Assembly: GCA_033557465.1 (NCBI GenBank) | Contig: CM066034.1 | Location: forward strand, 417,052,159-417,116,158 | Source of the DNA: Ichthyophis bannanicus | Taxonomy: Eukaryota; Chordata; Amphibia; Gymnophiona; Ichthyophiidae | Reading direction: 5' to 3' | DNA length: 64,000 bases | Shown here: positions 1 through 11,555 of the stretch, in pieces | How the letters are laid out: every line of letters begins with the position of its first letter | Numbering within the stretch: position 1 is the stretch's first letter | Notes under the pieces: generated by a model | Database searches by the model: none | Told to the model about the DNA's origin: nothing | Seen by the model: the letters and a program-made list of their open reading frames with translations, nothing else | Position numbers and translations under genes: made by a program

Positions 1-375
1 CCACAATAACCATGTAAACCAGATTTTCAACAAAGCGGCTTGAATCATTGAGGCACAGCTACCCATACAGCGCCACCGTAAAACCTGTGTAAAACGGATT
101 TACGAAACCCATGTGTGCCAACATTGAATGTCACTAACCATATAGCCTTAAGTGACAGTTCCTGATGCATACAACCGCTGATAGTGAACAACAAACTCGT
201 GTAGTGGCAGAACATTGCACAATAGAGCGAAAGAGCGTGTGCAGGCCTGTACCCAAACCATGCAGATGTAAAGTGATGCTGGACAGGCAGAGACTTCATG
301 TGGGCCATGTACATAGTGATCCAGAGGTGGAGATGTGCCCACCATGGCCAGGCACAGCGTAGGATGCAATAGGCA
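1..375. other. unassigned flank of Harbinger copy 1
   Basis: No coding similarity is recognised. It lies directly upstream of the Harbinger nuclease remnant and is probably its 5' non-coding part, but no terminal inverted repeat or target duplication could be placed. Confidence 0.3.
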
Positions 376-1880
376 GTGCATACCCAGCAGCAGGCAGTAG
401 CCCAGCACCCGAGATGCAGGTACCATGCCCCATGTGTACACAGGCCCAGGGTGAGCTATCTGAAATTGATGAAGGAGGACGTCTATCAGAGATACAGACT
501 GAATGGGGCAATGATAACCGAGCTGTGCTGCATACTCAGTGTGGACCTGGAACCCTACACATCCAGAAGTCAGGCCCTGCCAGTGGCCATGATGGTGACC
601 ACTGGCCCTTGTATTCCTTGCAACCAGCAGCTTCTAGCATGTCATAGGGGTGACTGTTGGAATCACACAGTCCACTACGAGCCATTGCATAGGAACATTC
701 ACTAGGGCCGTGCTGGGGAGGATGTACCACCTCGTAGCCTTCCCCGGACACAGCAGATGTGGCAGCAGACCATGCAGGCGTTCTATAATATTACTGGTTT
801 CTCATTGGTGCTTGGATGTATAGACTGCACCCACATTGCACTGCAGGCACCATGACTGGAGCAGAGGACATACTGGAACAGGCATGGGTAAACATCGATG
901 AACATGTGGGTCATTGTGGATGCCAACATAGACTTCATTGATGTGTGCGCCCGCTACCCAGGGTCCTGCCAGGATGCATTTGTCCTCGCCCAGTCCAGTT
1001 TGGATAGGCAGCAGCCAGGGGTCAGCTCAGAGATGCCTGGCAACTAGGTGAGTGAGCACATGTGTGAGCCCCAGGACAGGCCCAGAATGGATGCCTGCTG
1101 TAGTATGCTGCTGTGTGTGAGTAGTGGAGGGGTAGCCTAATGGTTAAAAGCACTAGCTTGGGAACCCAGAGACCAGGGTTGGATTCCCACTACCACTCCT
1201 TGTGGCCTTGGGAAAGTCACCTCCATTGCCTCAGGAAAAATTCAAGTTATCATTGTCACTGTTTAATGTATATTACCAAGTTTAAGTTAAAAGGTAAACA
1301 GCTTTGACTGAAATGATAAAGCAGTATATAAAACCTGTTAAATAAATAAATGGGTACTGCAAACAAGCAGTGATAGATGTGTACTGAACGTATCACAACA
1401 CATGAGCACCATTGCATGCTGTCCATAGCAACCCATAGACTATACCCAATGCATGTCCCAATGCTCATGCTCACAGCTCACATTGCCCTCAAAGGTGACT
1501 ATGGATACCCCCTGAGATTCTGGCTGCTGATCCCAGTGCGCCGCCCCATGAACTAGCAGGAGGAATGGTACAATAGTGCCCATCAGCAGACCCTGGTGGG
1601 TGTGGAGCATGCAATTGGGGTGCTGAAGAGCCACTTCTGGTGGCTCAACAAGAGTGGAGGGCAACTCCTCTACAGCCTGAGCAGGTATGCCAGATATTTG
1701 CATCATGTTGCATATTCCACAACCTGGCATGGATGCATGGAGTGCCGGACCCAGAGCCAGCAGTTGTGGAGGAGTGGAAGGCTGTAGAGACAGCAGATGG
1801 TGATGGTGTAGAGTCTGGGAGCCAGCAGCAGACCGGGGCACTAGCCCACCATGCGCTGGTGATACATGACAGTTTATGAG
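376..1880 (+). pseudogene. Harbinger (PIF) transposase nuclease remnant, copy 1
   Basis: Decayed DDE nuclease of a PIF/Harbinger DNA transposon, the HARBI1-like family that cuts and pastes the element together with a Myb/SANT partner. The frame starting at 376 has the N-terminal pattern EDVYQRYRLN...DLEPYTSRSQALPV. After frameshifts, the core reads GCIDCTHIALQAP (first catalytic Asp, about 818-850) and ARYPGSCQDAF (second Asp, about 950-980). A third block, VGVEHAIGVLKSHFWWL (catalytic Glu, about 1600-1650), is followed by a cysteine/histidine-rich end, VCQIFASCCIFHNLAW. Several stops and frameshifts are present, and a SINE splits the gene between blocks two and three. All three catalytic acids are still visible although the gene is dead. 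Assignment rests on motif recognition, not alignment. Confidence 0.8.
1118..1358 (+). repeat. tRNA-derived SINE with L2-like tail
   Basis: The head has a Pol III A-box-like stretch (GTAGCCTAATGG) and a B-box-like stretch (GGTTGGATTCC). The body, CTTGTGGCCTTGGGAAAGTCA, resembles the CORE-like body of MIR-type SINEs. The 3' end has a weak hairpin (AGCTTT...AAAGC), then GTATATAAA and TAAA repeats ending near 1353. The tail closely matches the 3' end of the L2-like LINE at 29560-29642. It interrupts Harbinger nuclease copy 1. Confidence 0.8.
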
Positions 1881-1962
1881 GTGACTGCCCCACACAGCAC
1901 CAGGATAGGACACACACAAACACCAATAAAATGCCCATTACCAAGCAATGTGTGCAGAGTGT

Positions 1963-3300
1963 TCTTTATTTCCCCCCATGTGATTCCTTTTTCATAGGGC
2001 TCCCTGCCAGCAATGGGTGCTTGCTAACACGTGCACTGCAACGCAGTGGAGTGATGTTGGAGGATGTGCTGGCAATATTACCACCTTCCCCAGTGGGATG
2101 GGCTGAAGGACATGGCTTAGGGCTAGCAGTTAGCTGTGCTGTTGCGCTGGCAGCCCAAGCACCCACCCCCTGGGCCTGCATGAGGCCCAACAAACTGCAC
2201 AGGAAGCTAGTGATAGATGCCTGGTAAGCTGCCATTTCCCTCTTCAGTCGCAGATGCCCCTCCATGTGGCACTCCACATGCAATCTGTGGTCCTGCCACT
2301 CCTTGCACTCTGCCTCCCTGGCCTGTTCTACAGCCCGCAGGTCCTGCCGGTTACCCTTTGGCTCGGACAGTATGCCCTCTGTGCCTGCCACCTTCCTGCA
2401 GTAGCTGCTGGTCCAGGTCATCGCCTCCTGCATCCACTGGCTCCTCCAGGATGGCAATCTGTAGCTCGGCAAGTGGAGCATCATCTATGTCTGGCTTTCC
2501 AGCACTGGCAGTCACACTGGTCTGTCCCACTGCCTTGGATGGTGAACCAGACAGCTCCTCTGCACTGGATGTCACACTGTGCTGCTCCTCTGCACTGGCA
2601 ATGATGGCTGTGTTGCACCCAGGCTGGGTACAGACATCCTCCATGGTGGACATTCAGGCTCCCCCCGATTCATCGGTCCCAGGCTGGGAGGGCGGGGTCC
2701 TGGCAGGTCTGTGGGAGAGCAAATGTGGCAGAGGTTAGTGACATGGCATGCCAACTTGGCCTATGGGGTGCACCCGGTCCACTACAGAACTGGCAGGTGG
2801 TGCATGGTCTGAACTGTACCCACCCCACGCAGCACACAAGGTCCGACAGGCATACCCTGGTGGATGGAGGCATGGTGGGGACACATATATGGCTGTCACA
2901 ATCCCACCCGGGCTATGGGGCACCCCTACTCACCCTCCTGTGTGCCTGTGGTGGAGCTGTCGAAGTCCAAAACCCCAGAGATGGCGACCTCCTCCACATA
3001 CTGCAGCACCTGCTCCTCAAGTGGGGTGAGGCTGTGCTGCTGCTCTTGCTGGCAACTTCTTCTTTGCTGCCTGCCGGACCATGCGCCACTTCTTTTTTAT
3101 GTCCTCCACGTTCCAGTTATGGTGATGCACCACACTGACCCTGCTGACAATGTCTCACCACGCTGCCTGCTGGGTGCTGGCATCTTCAGCTGCGAAAAGG
3201 GTAGTGTGCTGCTGCAGGATGAGCCCCAGGACATAGCTGTCTCAGATGGCGGGAAGTTTGCCTTCCTTGTGTGCTTTGCCACTGTTGGTGCCTTGACAGC
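1963..3300 (-). pseudogene. Myb/SANT-like partner gene of Harbinger copy 1
   Basis: On the minus strand, 3300 to about 3060 reads LGLILQQHTTLFAAEDAST, then DIVSRVSVVHHHNWNVEDIK and KKWRMVRQAAKKK. This is the pattern of the Myb/SANT-like DNA-binding domain of the second Harbinger protein, which brings the nuclease to the transposon ends. Downstream, 2653-2351 and 2484-1966 carry a Ser/Ala/Glu-rich linker and a charged C-terminal part (RAVEQAREAECKEWQDHRL, then a helical Leu-rich stretch) usual in these proteins. Frameshifts and stops break it. It converges on the nuclease at about 1900-1960, the arrangement commonly seen in vertebrate Harbinger elements. Confidence 0.65.
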
Positions 3301-3330
3301 CATTGTGAAGCAACAATTTGCTTAGGTGGT

Positions 3331-3900
3331 GTTCGACTACCCGCATAGGTCCTCTTATGGAGATGCGGGTAGAACACACAGTGGAGCCACGCCCTTTCCC
3401 AAGGCATATCTGGTACCTGCATAGGCCCCTGGGCATCAACATTTAGAAAATCTGTGTGACAGCTCGCTGCCATAGGATGCCATAGTCGCACAGCATTGAG
3501 CAACAACAACATTTGTTACAGAGCCACCCAGACTGTCATACCCAAGTAGGTCGCATAACACAATAAGTGGACATGGCAATCGTGGCATGTGCTACTCTGA
3601 TAGTGTGCCTTCATGGGGTAGGAGGCACTCTGCCTATACAGTACCACTGGGCCACAACCGTGCTGCCATAGCTGTTTTGCATGGGTATGGCAGAATGCAT
3701 TACCTGTGCAGATGGCCGTACCCAGAGGCGCTACCCATGCAGGGCTTTGCTCATGACCATCTGCATGGGTAGTGCCCCTTTGCCATACTTATGCAGAATG
3801 AGCATGCCCACATCCCATGCCCAAAGACTCCAGGACCTCTTCCCCCAGTCCTCCGCACCACCCACATAGACACGATGCCCTGCCCCCACAAAATGGATGT
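3331..3900. other. non-coding, contains a 19-bp inverted repeat
   Basis: No gene seen. AGAGGCGCTACCCATGCAG (about 3724) and CTGCATGGGTAGTGCCCCT (about 3760) form an inverted repeat with two mismatches. Probably Harbinger-internal or flanking DNA. Confidence 0.3.
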
Positions 3901-3928
3901 ACAGTATTTGCAAAATTGAACCATTTTA

Positions 3929-4330
3929 TTACAAACATATGCCAACATATTTACAACAGTGCCATTCAGTGGCAGATAATGCACAGCTGTAGAAACCGCC
4001 GACCGCCCCAGTGCAGGGCATACCCTGCCTGGGGGACTGCCTATGGTGCAGGGGGGGGTTCTGCTTGTGCCCTCTCACTGCAGCAATGATGGCATCCAGG
4101 TGCACAGAGATGATCTGTGCTGCAGTCCGCACCTCTTCCCTGAGGAGATGAACCTCTGCCACCAGGGCGGCCAGAGCCCAGTCACTGGATGGATGAAGAG
4201 GTGGTGGTGCAGAAGGGCCTGGTGTGGCACAGCCAGAATGCCCCCATGGTTGCTGGGATGAGTGTGGGGGGCCCCAGCTGCAGTAGTTGGATGATGGCCC
4301 TGCTGCCTGTCATACCTGGCCTGTGCTGAG
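3929..4330 (-). pseudogene. coiled-coil fragment, possibly C-terminus of a Myb/SANT-like protein
   Basis: Minus-strand 4162-3929 begins AEVHLLREEVRTAAQIISVH then LDAIIAAVRGH, a leucine/isoleucine-spaced amphipathic helix like the C-terminal helices of Harbinger-associated Myb/SANT proteins. Neighbouring minus-strand frames are proline- and histidine-rich and broken. It may be the tail of another decayed Harbinger partner gene. No motif fixes this identity, so it is a weak inference from helix pattern and context. Confidence 0.25.
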
Positions 4331-4332
4331 CC

Positions 4333-5363
4333 ATGCGGCGGGCAAATGGCCCCTTGGTAGGGTTGTGGGTAGGCATGGCTGTGGGCTGCAGGGTACAGCT
4401 GGGGGGTGCAGCTTGTGATAAGGATGCTTATCATAGCTCAGGAAGGAGCTATAGAAAAGGTGAAGTGACTCTGAACAAGCAACCTGTCAGTTCTGGTAGA
4501 AATAAGAAAACAGAATTTTTCCATAAAAGACTACCAGTCCCAGAATGCACCAGGTTTCCAACAGCCATTAGAGGAGCTGAAGTGGGGAAACGTGTGTTCA
4601 ATCAGGAGGGCTATGAGGTAATCCCCAAGCACTCATCTCAAAGGGCAGGGCCTGATTCAGCACAGCTGCGCTGTGCTAGGGTGGAGCACTCATCTAAGCT
4701 GACTAAAGGTAGAGTTTATTCTACAGAGAATTATCCTCAGTTTCATCTGGGAGATCCTCAGAATCTTCATGATCTTGGACAGCTTCATCATCTGGAGGAT
4801 CATCAGAAGCAGAAGCCAGAGCAGACGGACAGAGAGGGCAAGAAACCCTTTGGAAGAAAGAAGAGAAAAGCATTTGGGAGGTCTAAATGAGTCCAGAGCA
4901 GTACGTATACTGGGAGACATTCAAAAGGCCAGCATACACCATTGGACTGGGAAAACCAGAGGAGTGGTGCTGCAGGGCTAGGAATCTCCAGACGGTACCT
5001 GTGAGGGAGACGGCTGCACTTGGAAGGGACCCTAAGACCCGTGCCAGAAGGTATGTGAAGAAAGATCCAGTGTCCAGGGATCTGGATTGGAAGGCTGGAC
5101 ATCAGAACTGGACTACATACTGGCCAGGCTATTTAGAGAGGAACTCTAACAGCAATGGAAGCTCAGGTATGAACACTGATCTATGCCCTAGCTATAACCT
5201 TGAAAGACAGCAGGGAAACAAGTATTCTCCTGAAAGTGCTCCATTGAGAAATTCCTCTGTGCCAATCCATGATATTGAACCAATGATTGTTGAGGAAGGG
5301 GGAGAAGTCTTAGATACAGGCTGTGAATATATGGATTGCTCTCTGTCTAAACTCCTTTGGTAA
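4333..5363 (+). other. two abutting unrecognised open frames
   Basis: 4333-4890 (185 codons) and 4887-5363 (158 codons) are in different frames and overlap at ATGA. The first frame's end is very basic and rich in Lys, Arg and Glu. The second contains several WETFKRP-, DLDWKAG- and WTTYWPGYL-like aromatic stretches and an acidic end. Minus-strand 4810-4700 also reads an acidic stretch (SDDPPDDEAVQDHEDSEDLP) ending in a stop. I recognise no family. It could be a frameshifted ORF of a retroelement or chance open frame. Confidence 0.25.
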
Positions 5364-5877
5364 TTTACTGTTACAAAGTACAACGACCATCACAAAGAAA
5401 TACAAACTTGTTCTTTAATCTACTCAGAAAAGCTCCTGAGTAGGATTTTTGAGCCATGCAGTAGAAATTAAGCCAGCTAAGGGGTTTCAGCTGGATAACT
5501 GCTAGCAATTGAGCCTTACCTAATTGCTTGTGAGCTCTGAGGGAATCACTTCTGAATCTATGTGTGAAGATATAAGAAGTTAACCTGAAAAGAACAGTTT
5601 TTCCCTTCTTTGTGGGTTTTGCTTGTTGTTTGAAACACTGCTAAGAAAATATTAGCTAAAGCCTACAGAAAAGACCAGTTTGTTACCAACCAGGTCTTTG
5701 TTCTTTTGCTTTGATTGCCTGACAAGTTCAGCTGTTGTTTTCCTGATTTTGTTTTTCTAAGTTTAACACTGAAAGCAAGTACCCTGTTTTATGTGCTACC
5801 AAGCATATCTGTGTTGGGAGAAATAACCCCATAAATAAATATATTATTGGCTTTACACTCAAGCACAACTAATTATT
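5364..5877. other. AT-rich, possibly LTR-like sequence
   Basis: Non-coding. It contains a polyadenylation-like AATAAATA near 5834 and directly follows the unrecognised ORF pair, an arrangement that would fit a 3' LTR. No matching second LTR or TG...CA ends were found, so this is only a suggestion. Confidence 0.2.
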
Positions 5878-6185
5878 GTGAGCAGCTGTGTCTGGTGTGG
5901 ACTGCATTTCCCACAATCCCTTGCAAATCATATTGATATATGCACTTGCCAAGACTGTGAACATTCTCACCCAGGCAGCCGTCTGACAAGCTCTACCTCT
6001 GGGCCCTCTGCCAGTTGCCTGCTGGTGCCCTGTGCCTCTACACTCTACATGGGGCACTTGGTGTGTGGTTCCCGCAACCCCCCTACTACCACCTCTGATC
6101 CCTCCTTCTCTGTCACCCCTGCCTCCCCACCCTGCCCCTGGCCCTCCCGGGAGAGGATTCAGAGGGAGACCAGCAAGGAGTAGGT
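5878..6185. other. unassigned segment abutting an L2-like LINE
   Basis: Pyrimidine-rich towards the right, with no recognisable protein. It joins abruptly to the L2-like coding sequence at about 6185, so it replaces the LINE's expected 3' portion. Confidence 0.3.
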
Positions 6186-7445
6186 TACAATAATCCAGAC
6201 GGGAGGTGACTAAGGAGTGGATAAGTATCTTAGTAGCGTGTTCAGAAAGGAATGGGCAAATTTTGTTGATGTTGTAGAGAAAGAAGTGGCAGGTTTTAGC
6301 TACCAGTTGGATGTGTGTGGGGAAGGAGATAGAGCAGTCAAAGATGACCGCAAAGTTGCAAGCTGAGGAGACAGGGAGGAATAGAGAGTTATCCACAGAG
6401 ACTGAGAAAGGAGGAAGGGAAGAGGAGGGTTTAGGAGGAAAAATAAGAAACTCAGTTTTGACCTTGTTCAATTTCAAGTGGCAGTGAGACATCCAAGCAG
6501 CAATGCCAGCAAGGCAGGCAGAGATCCTGTCCTGGATTGCCGGAGAGATTTCAGGTGCAGAGAGGCAGATCCGGGATTCATCAGTGTAAAGATGGTACTG
6601 AAAGCCATGGGAAGAGATGAGTGCACCAAGGGACTGTGTATAGAAAGAGAAAAGGAGTAGACTCAGGATAGCACAGAGCCCTTAAAACCAAGTGAGAACA
6701 AGGTATCAAGGAGAAGGTTGTGGTCATCAGTGTCAAAAGCAGCCAAGAGGTCAAGAAGGATGAGGATTGACTAAGAGCCCTTGGATTTTGCCAGGGTCAC
6801 TGGAGACTTTGGCAAGAACTGTTTCAGTAGAATGTAAAGGATGAAAGCCAGATTGTAGAGGATCCAGAAGGGCTTGAGAGGAGAGAAATTCAAGGCAATA
6901 GCAGTGAACTGCACGTTCAAGTAGTTTAGAAATGAAGGGGAGAATGGAGATGGGTCCATAGTGAAAAGGATAGGTTGGGTCTAGTGAGGATTTCTTGAGG
7001 AGCTTGAAGACTGCAGAGAACGTTGCAATGGAGAGTGATAGATTGAGAATATGAGAGATAGAAGGGACTACAGTGGAGGAGATGGAGCTAAGGTGATGGG
7101 TTGGAATAGGATCAGAGGAGCAGGTAGTGAGTTTGAATGAGGAAAAAAGGTAATGGTTTCCTCCTCAGAGATCATAGGAAAAGAAGAAAGGATAGCAGAA
7201 GTAGGTGGGAAAGTTGGGATTGAAGAGGGAGAGGAGGGGAAGTAGCTGACCTTCTGTGGAATTGGAGTGTAATCTTATGGATTTTGTCATGGAAGTAGTC
7301 ATCCAGTGTTTGGACAGAAAGGGAGGGGGGGTCGGAGGTGGAGGCACCTTGAGGAGAGAGTTGAGATTGTAAAGAGATGGCAAGGGTCTTGAAGGACTAC
7401 AAAAGGGGACTGCTACTTCTGGAGAGAGAGAGATGTACAATAGTG
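6186..7445 (-). pseudogene. L2-like LINE reverse transcriptase fragment (family A)
   Basis: Minus-strand translation runs through the reverse transcriptase of an L2-clade LINE. The fingers and palm include SSDPIPTHHLSSISSTVVPS, PISILPFISKLLERAV and LDPLQSGFHPLHSTETVL. The later part is MSHCHLKLNKVKTEFLIFPP, FAVIFDCSISFPTHI and LVTSRLDYCNLLLAGLP. There are several frameshifts and stops, and the region where the catalytic YADD should lie reads YTDES, so it is inactive. The 5' part (endonuclease) is absent at 7445. The 3' part is cut off at 6186, and the missing type of sequence is present in the related copy at 56515-57273. Confidence 0.8.
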
Positions 7446-7534
7446 AGCATATACTTCTGGGAATTTTTCTGAAGAGAATTCTTTAGATTAAAGCTGATTA
7501 ATCTGTGAACCCAGTGTATTTGTTAAATCAGTCA

Positions 7535-7790
7535 GGGCCTAGTAGCAGCAGTTTAAGTTTAAAACACAGAAGAGAGCTTTCTGGTTACATTTAGAACCCA
7601 GCAGAGAGCTTGTAGTTTAAATTTAATACTCACTTAGAGCCTAGTAGCAGCAAAGTGCTTTTAGTTTAAATTTAAAACACAGAAGAGAACTTTCTGGATA
7701 AATTTAGAGCCCAGCAGAGAGCTTCTAGTTTAAATTTCTTACGAAGTCAGAGCCTAGCAGCAGCAAAGAGCTTTAATTTAAATCAAATCA
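7535..7790 (+). repeat. ~113-bp tandem monomers in CR1 5' UTR
   Basis: A unit with GCAGAGAGCTTGTAGTTTAA at 7601 and its near copy at 7714 gives a 113-bp period, about 2.3 units. The same motif family occurs upstream of CR1 copy 2 (20050-20200). This resembles promoter monomers of some LINE 5' UTRs; promoter activity is inferred, not shown. Confidence 0.65.
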
Positions 7791-8237
7791 GAATATAACT
7801 TAGCATAAAAGGCAAAACAATATCAGTTTTTAGGAAAGTTCCGGAGGCTAAATTTAGGCTTTTAAGTAGGAAGTTGAAATCCAGAACTTCCAGGGTAGCA
7901 TTCTCTGAAATGCTTCCCGTTCCACGTGCAGGACCCAAAAGGCAGGCAGAGCTCCGGAGTCTCAATACGTGGATGAGACGATGGATTTGTTAGGAACTGG
8001 GGAACATTCTGGGGAAAGGAGGGGCTCTTCCGAAGGGATGGGCTTCACCTTAACCAGGATGGAACCAGGCTGCTGGCATTAACCTTTAAAAAGGAGATAG
8101 AACATCTTTTAACTAGATAATAGGGGAAAGCTGACATTCGCCCAAGAATGCATGGTTCGGAAGAATGTATCCTTGAAGGATACTACCAAAAGCAGAGAGG
8201 TTCCAAAAAAGAGTAAAGTAGCCCAAATGCCCTCAGT

Positions 8238-11097
8238 ATGGAGCAGACAGAGCTTAAAGATTCCAAATTGCCTATGCCTACTAATAGCCAGATTAATATG
8301 AATAAAATACAGTCTCTAAAATGCTTGTATGCAAATGCTAGAAGTGTAAAAAATAAGATGGGAGAGTTAGAATATATAGCACTAAATGAGAGGTTAGATA
8401 TGATTGGAATCTCAGAGATATGGTGGAAGGAGGGCAACCAGTGGGACACTGTGATACCTGGGTACAAACTATATCTTAATGATAGAGCTGATCAAATTGG
8501 TGGAGGGGTTGCGCTCTATGTTAGAGAGGGCATTGAGTCAGAAAGGATTAAAGTTTTGCAGGAAACAAAATTTGCTGTAGAATCTCTATGGACTGAAATT
8601 CCATGTAAAAAGGGGAAGGCGATGGCAGTGGGGGTGTACTATCGACTGCCTGGCCAGAATGAACAAATGGATGATGAAATGCTCAAAGAAATCAAGGAAG
8701 CTAACCAAAGTTACAGCACAGTAATAATGGGTGATTTCAATTACCCTGGTATCAACTGGGTCAGTGTCATGGCAGGACATGCTAGGGAGATAAAGTTCCT
8801 AGATGAAATAAATGATTGCTTCTTAAAGCAGCTGGTTCATGAAGCAACCAAAGGGGAAACCATATTGGACTTAGTCCTTAGTGGAACACCAGATCTGGTG
8901 CAAGAGATAAGGGTGTTGGGGCTACTTGGCAATAGTGATCATAGCATGATTGCATTTGATTTAATTAGTGGAGGAGGGATAGTAAGGAAATCCACAGTAC
9001 TACCTTTTAACTTTTGAAAGGTAGACTATGATAAAATGAGGAAAATGGTTAAGAAAAAACTAAAAGGAGCAGTTGCAAAGGTTAAAGACTTACATCAAGC
9101 TTGGGTTTTGTTGAAAAATACTATCTTGGAAGCCCAAACCAGCTGTATTCCACGCTTTAAGAAAAGTGGAAGGAAGTCCATAAAACTGGCAGCATGGTTT
9201 AAAGGTCAGAGAGGCTGTTGTTACCAAAAAAGCATCTTTCAGGAAATGGAAAAAAGAGCCAAATGACAAAACTGGAAATGGTACAAGCACTGGCAAGTTA
9301 AATGCAAGGCACTAATAAGGCAGGCAAAGGGAGAATTTGAGAAGAAGCTTGCTGCGGAAGCAAAAACGCATAATAAAGACTTTTTCAAGTACATTCATAG
9401 CAAAAAAACTGTGAGAGAGTCAGTTGGTCCATTAGATGATAGAGGGGTTAAAGGGGCACAAAGAGGCGACAAGGCAACAGCGGAGAGACAATGAATTCTT
9501 TGCTTCGGTCTTTACTGAGGATGATGTAGGGATGTTACCCATGACTGAAGTGGTATTTAAAGGTGTAAATAATTGAAGGAAATATCGATACATCGGGAAG
9601 ATGTATTACAACTATTTGAAAAACCGAAGAGTATCAAATCACCTGGACCAGATGATATACATTCAAGGGTGTTGAAAGAACTGAAATATGAGATTGCAGA
9701 CCCGCTATTAGTAATCTGTGAACTATCATTAAAATCATCTCTAATATCTGAAGATTGGAGGATTGACAACATAACGCCAATTTTTAAAAAGGGTTGCAGG
9801 GGTGATCCGGGAAACTACAGACCGGTGAGCCTGACGTCAGTACCGGGAAAAATGGTAGAAACCATCATAAAGAACAAAATTGCTGAACATGTAGACAGGC
9901 ATCGCTTAATGGGAGACAGCCAACATGGCTTTAGACAAGGAAGATCTTGTCTTACTAATCTGTTATGTTTTTTTGAAGGTGTGAATAAACAGGTAGACAA
10001 AGTTGAGTCGGTTGATATAGTGTATTTTGACTTTCAAAAAGCCTTTGACAAGGTCCCTCAACAGAGACGTTTGGCAAAACTAAAGAGTCATGGGATAGGA
10101 GGCAGTGGTACTATTGTGGATCAGTAACTGGCTAAAAGATAGAAAGCACAGCATAGGGCTTAATGACCAATTTTCCCAATGGAAAAAGGTGAATAGTGGT
10201 GTACCCCAGGGTTCTGTTCTGGGTCCGCTGCTTTTTGACATATTCATAAATGACCTGGAAAAGAGAATAATGAGTGAGGTTATCAAATTTGCAGATGACA
10301 CAAAACTATTTAAAGTTGTTAAAACCCATGAGGATTGTAGAAAATTGCAAGAGGATCTTGATAAATTGGAAGACTGGGCATCACAATCTCAGATGAAATT
10401 TAATATGGACAAATGCAAAATTATGCACCAAGGGAAGAACAACCCAAACTATGGTTACACGATGCAAGGTTCCACATTTGGAATCACCACAGAGGAAAAA
10501 GATTTAGGCGTCATTGTGGATAACATGTTAAAATCCTCAACCTAGTGTGCAGTGGCGGCCAAGAGAGCAAATAGAATGCTAGGTATTGTAAGGAAAGGAA
10601 TGGAAAATAAAACAAAGGATATTATAATGCCTCTGTATCATTCCATGGTATGACCGCACCTTGAATATTGTGTGCAATTCTGTTGGTCGACGTATCTTAA
10701 AAAGGATATAGCGTTATTAGAAAAGGTACAAAGAAGAGTAATCAAAATGGTAATGGGGATGAAAGGATACCCCTGTGAAGAGAGGCTAAAAAGGTTAGGG
10801 CTCTTCAACCTGGAAAAGACAAAAGCTAAGGGGAGATATGATAGAGGTCTATAAATTAATGAATGGAGTGGAACGAGTAAACGTAGATCAATTGTTTAAA
10901 TCATCAGAAAGACTAGGGGACATGCAATGAAGCTACAGAGTCACCTATTTAAGATATAAGAGAAAATATTTTTTCACTTAACGTGTAATCAAACTCTGGA
11001 ATTTGTTACCAGAGGATGTAGTAAAAGCTGTTGGTGTAGCTGGGTTTAAGAAAAGTTTGGACAAGTTTCTGGAGGACAGGTCCATAAACCATTATTA
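8238..11097 (+). pseudogene. CR1 ORF2 (endonuclease-reverse transcriptase), copy 1
   Basis: 8238-9017 is an open APE-type endonuclease: LYANARSVKNK, DMIGISEIWW, MGDFNYPGINW and NSDHSMIAFDL carry the usual catalytic and metal-binding positions. An in-frame TGA at 9015 replaces a sense codon of copy 2. After frameshifts, the reverse transcriptase follows: NYRPVSLTSVPGKMVE, QHGFRQGRSCLTN, YFDFQKAFDKVP (9573-10127), then VPQGSVLGPLLF and KFADDTKLF (10105-10545), with the catalytic FADD preserved. The C-terminal thumb and connector continue to 11097 through several stops. In a complete element this protein nicks target DNA and copies the RNA in place. Frameshifts make this copy inactive. Confidence 0.85.
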
Positions 11098-11445
11098 AAA
11101 GGGACCCAGGATATCACTGCTTGACCCAATACAAGCATTGTGGAACCTGTGTCTTTTGGGGAAACTGCTAGAAATTTATGACCTATATTGGCCATTGTTT
11201 GAACCAGATACTGGGCTTGATGGACCTTGGTCTGACCCAGTATGGCATATCTTATGTTCTTATCTTCTGCATGTAGTACGGCAGGCTGCCCCCTTTTCTC
11301 CCATGAGAACCTATTTGTGCAGCATGGCCTGGAGTGCCCTGTAGATTGCCAACCAGGTAGTGTGCAAGTGTGAGTCCTGGCAGATAGTAAGCTTGCCCAG
11401 AGATGTGTGCATATGAATGACACAAAACGCATCCCCATGCCCAGC

Positions 11446-11555
11446 AGTTTTGCGGAAACTGCTAGGTACGTATGACCTAGATTGGCCACTGTTGGAAACA
11501 GGATACTGGGTTTAGACCTTGGTCTGACCCAGTACGGCATATCTTATGTTCTTAT
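11446..11555 (+). repeat. CR1 3' UTR stub
   Basis: Only the last ~110 bp of CR1 are present (GGAAACTGCTAGGTACGTAT ... GACCCAGTACGGC ... CTTATGTTCTTAT), an extremely 5'-truncated insertion 180 bp downstream of copy 1's end. Confidence 0.8.

Larger units (their letters stand above)
7460..11263 (+). mobile_element. CR1 LINE, copy 1 (nearly full span, ORF1 mostly deleted)
   Basis: CR1 non-LTR retrotransposon. It has 5' UTR monomers (7535-7790), a short piece of the ORF1 C-terminus (about 7845-8060), an ORF2 remnant, and a 3' UTR ending in the CR1-type sequence TCTGACCCAGTATGGC...CTTATGTTCTTAT at 11263. Compared with copy 2 (20035-24073), about 900 bp containing the ORF1 zinc-ribbon and most of the SGNH domain are missing at about 7840. 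Confidence 0.85.

Noticed and set aside
4887..4890. Programmed stop-start (ATGA) coupling between two unknown ORFs
   Set aside because: A four-base overlap is frequent by chance and no family supports it.
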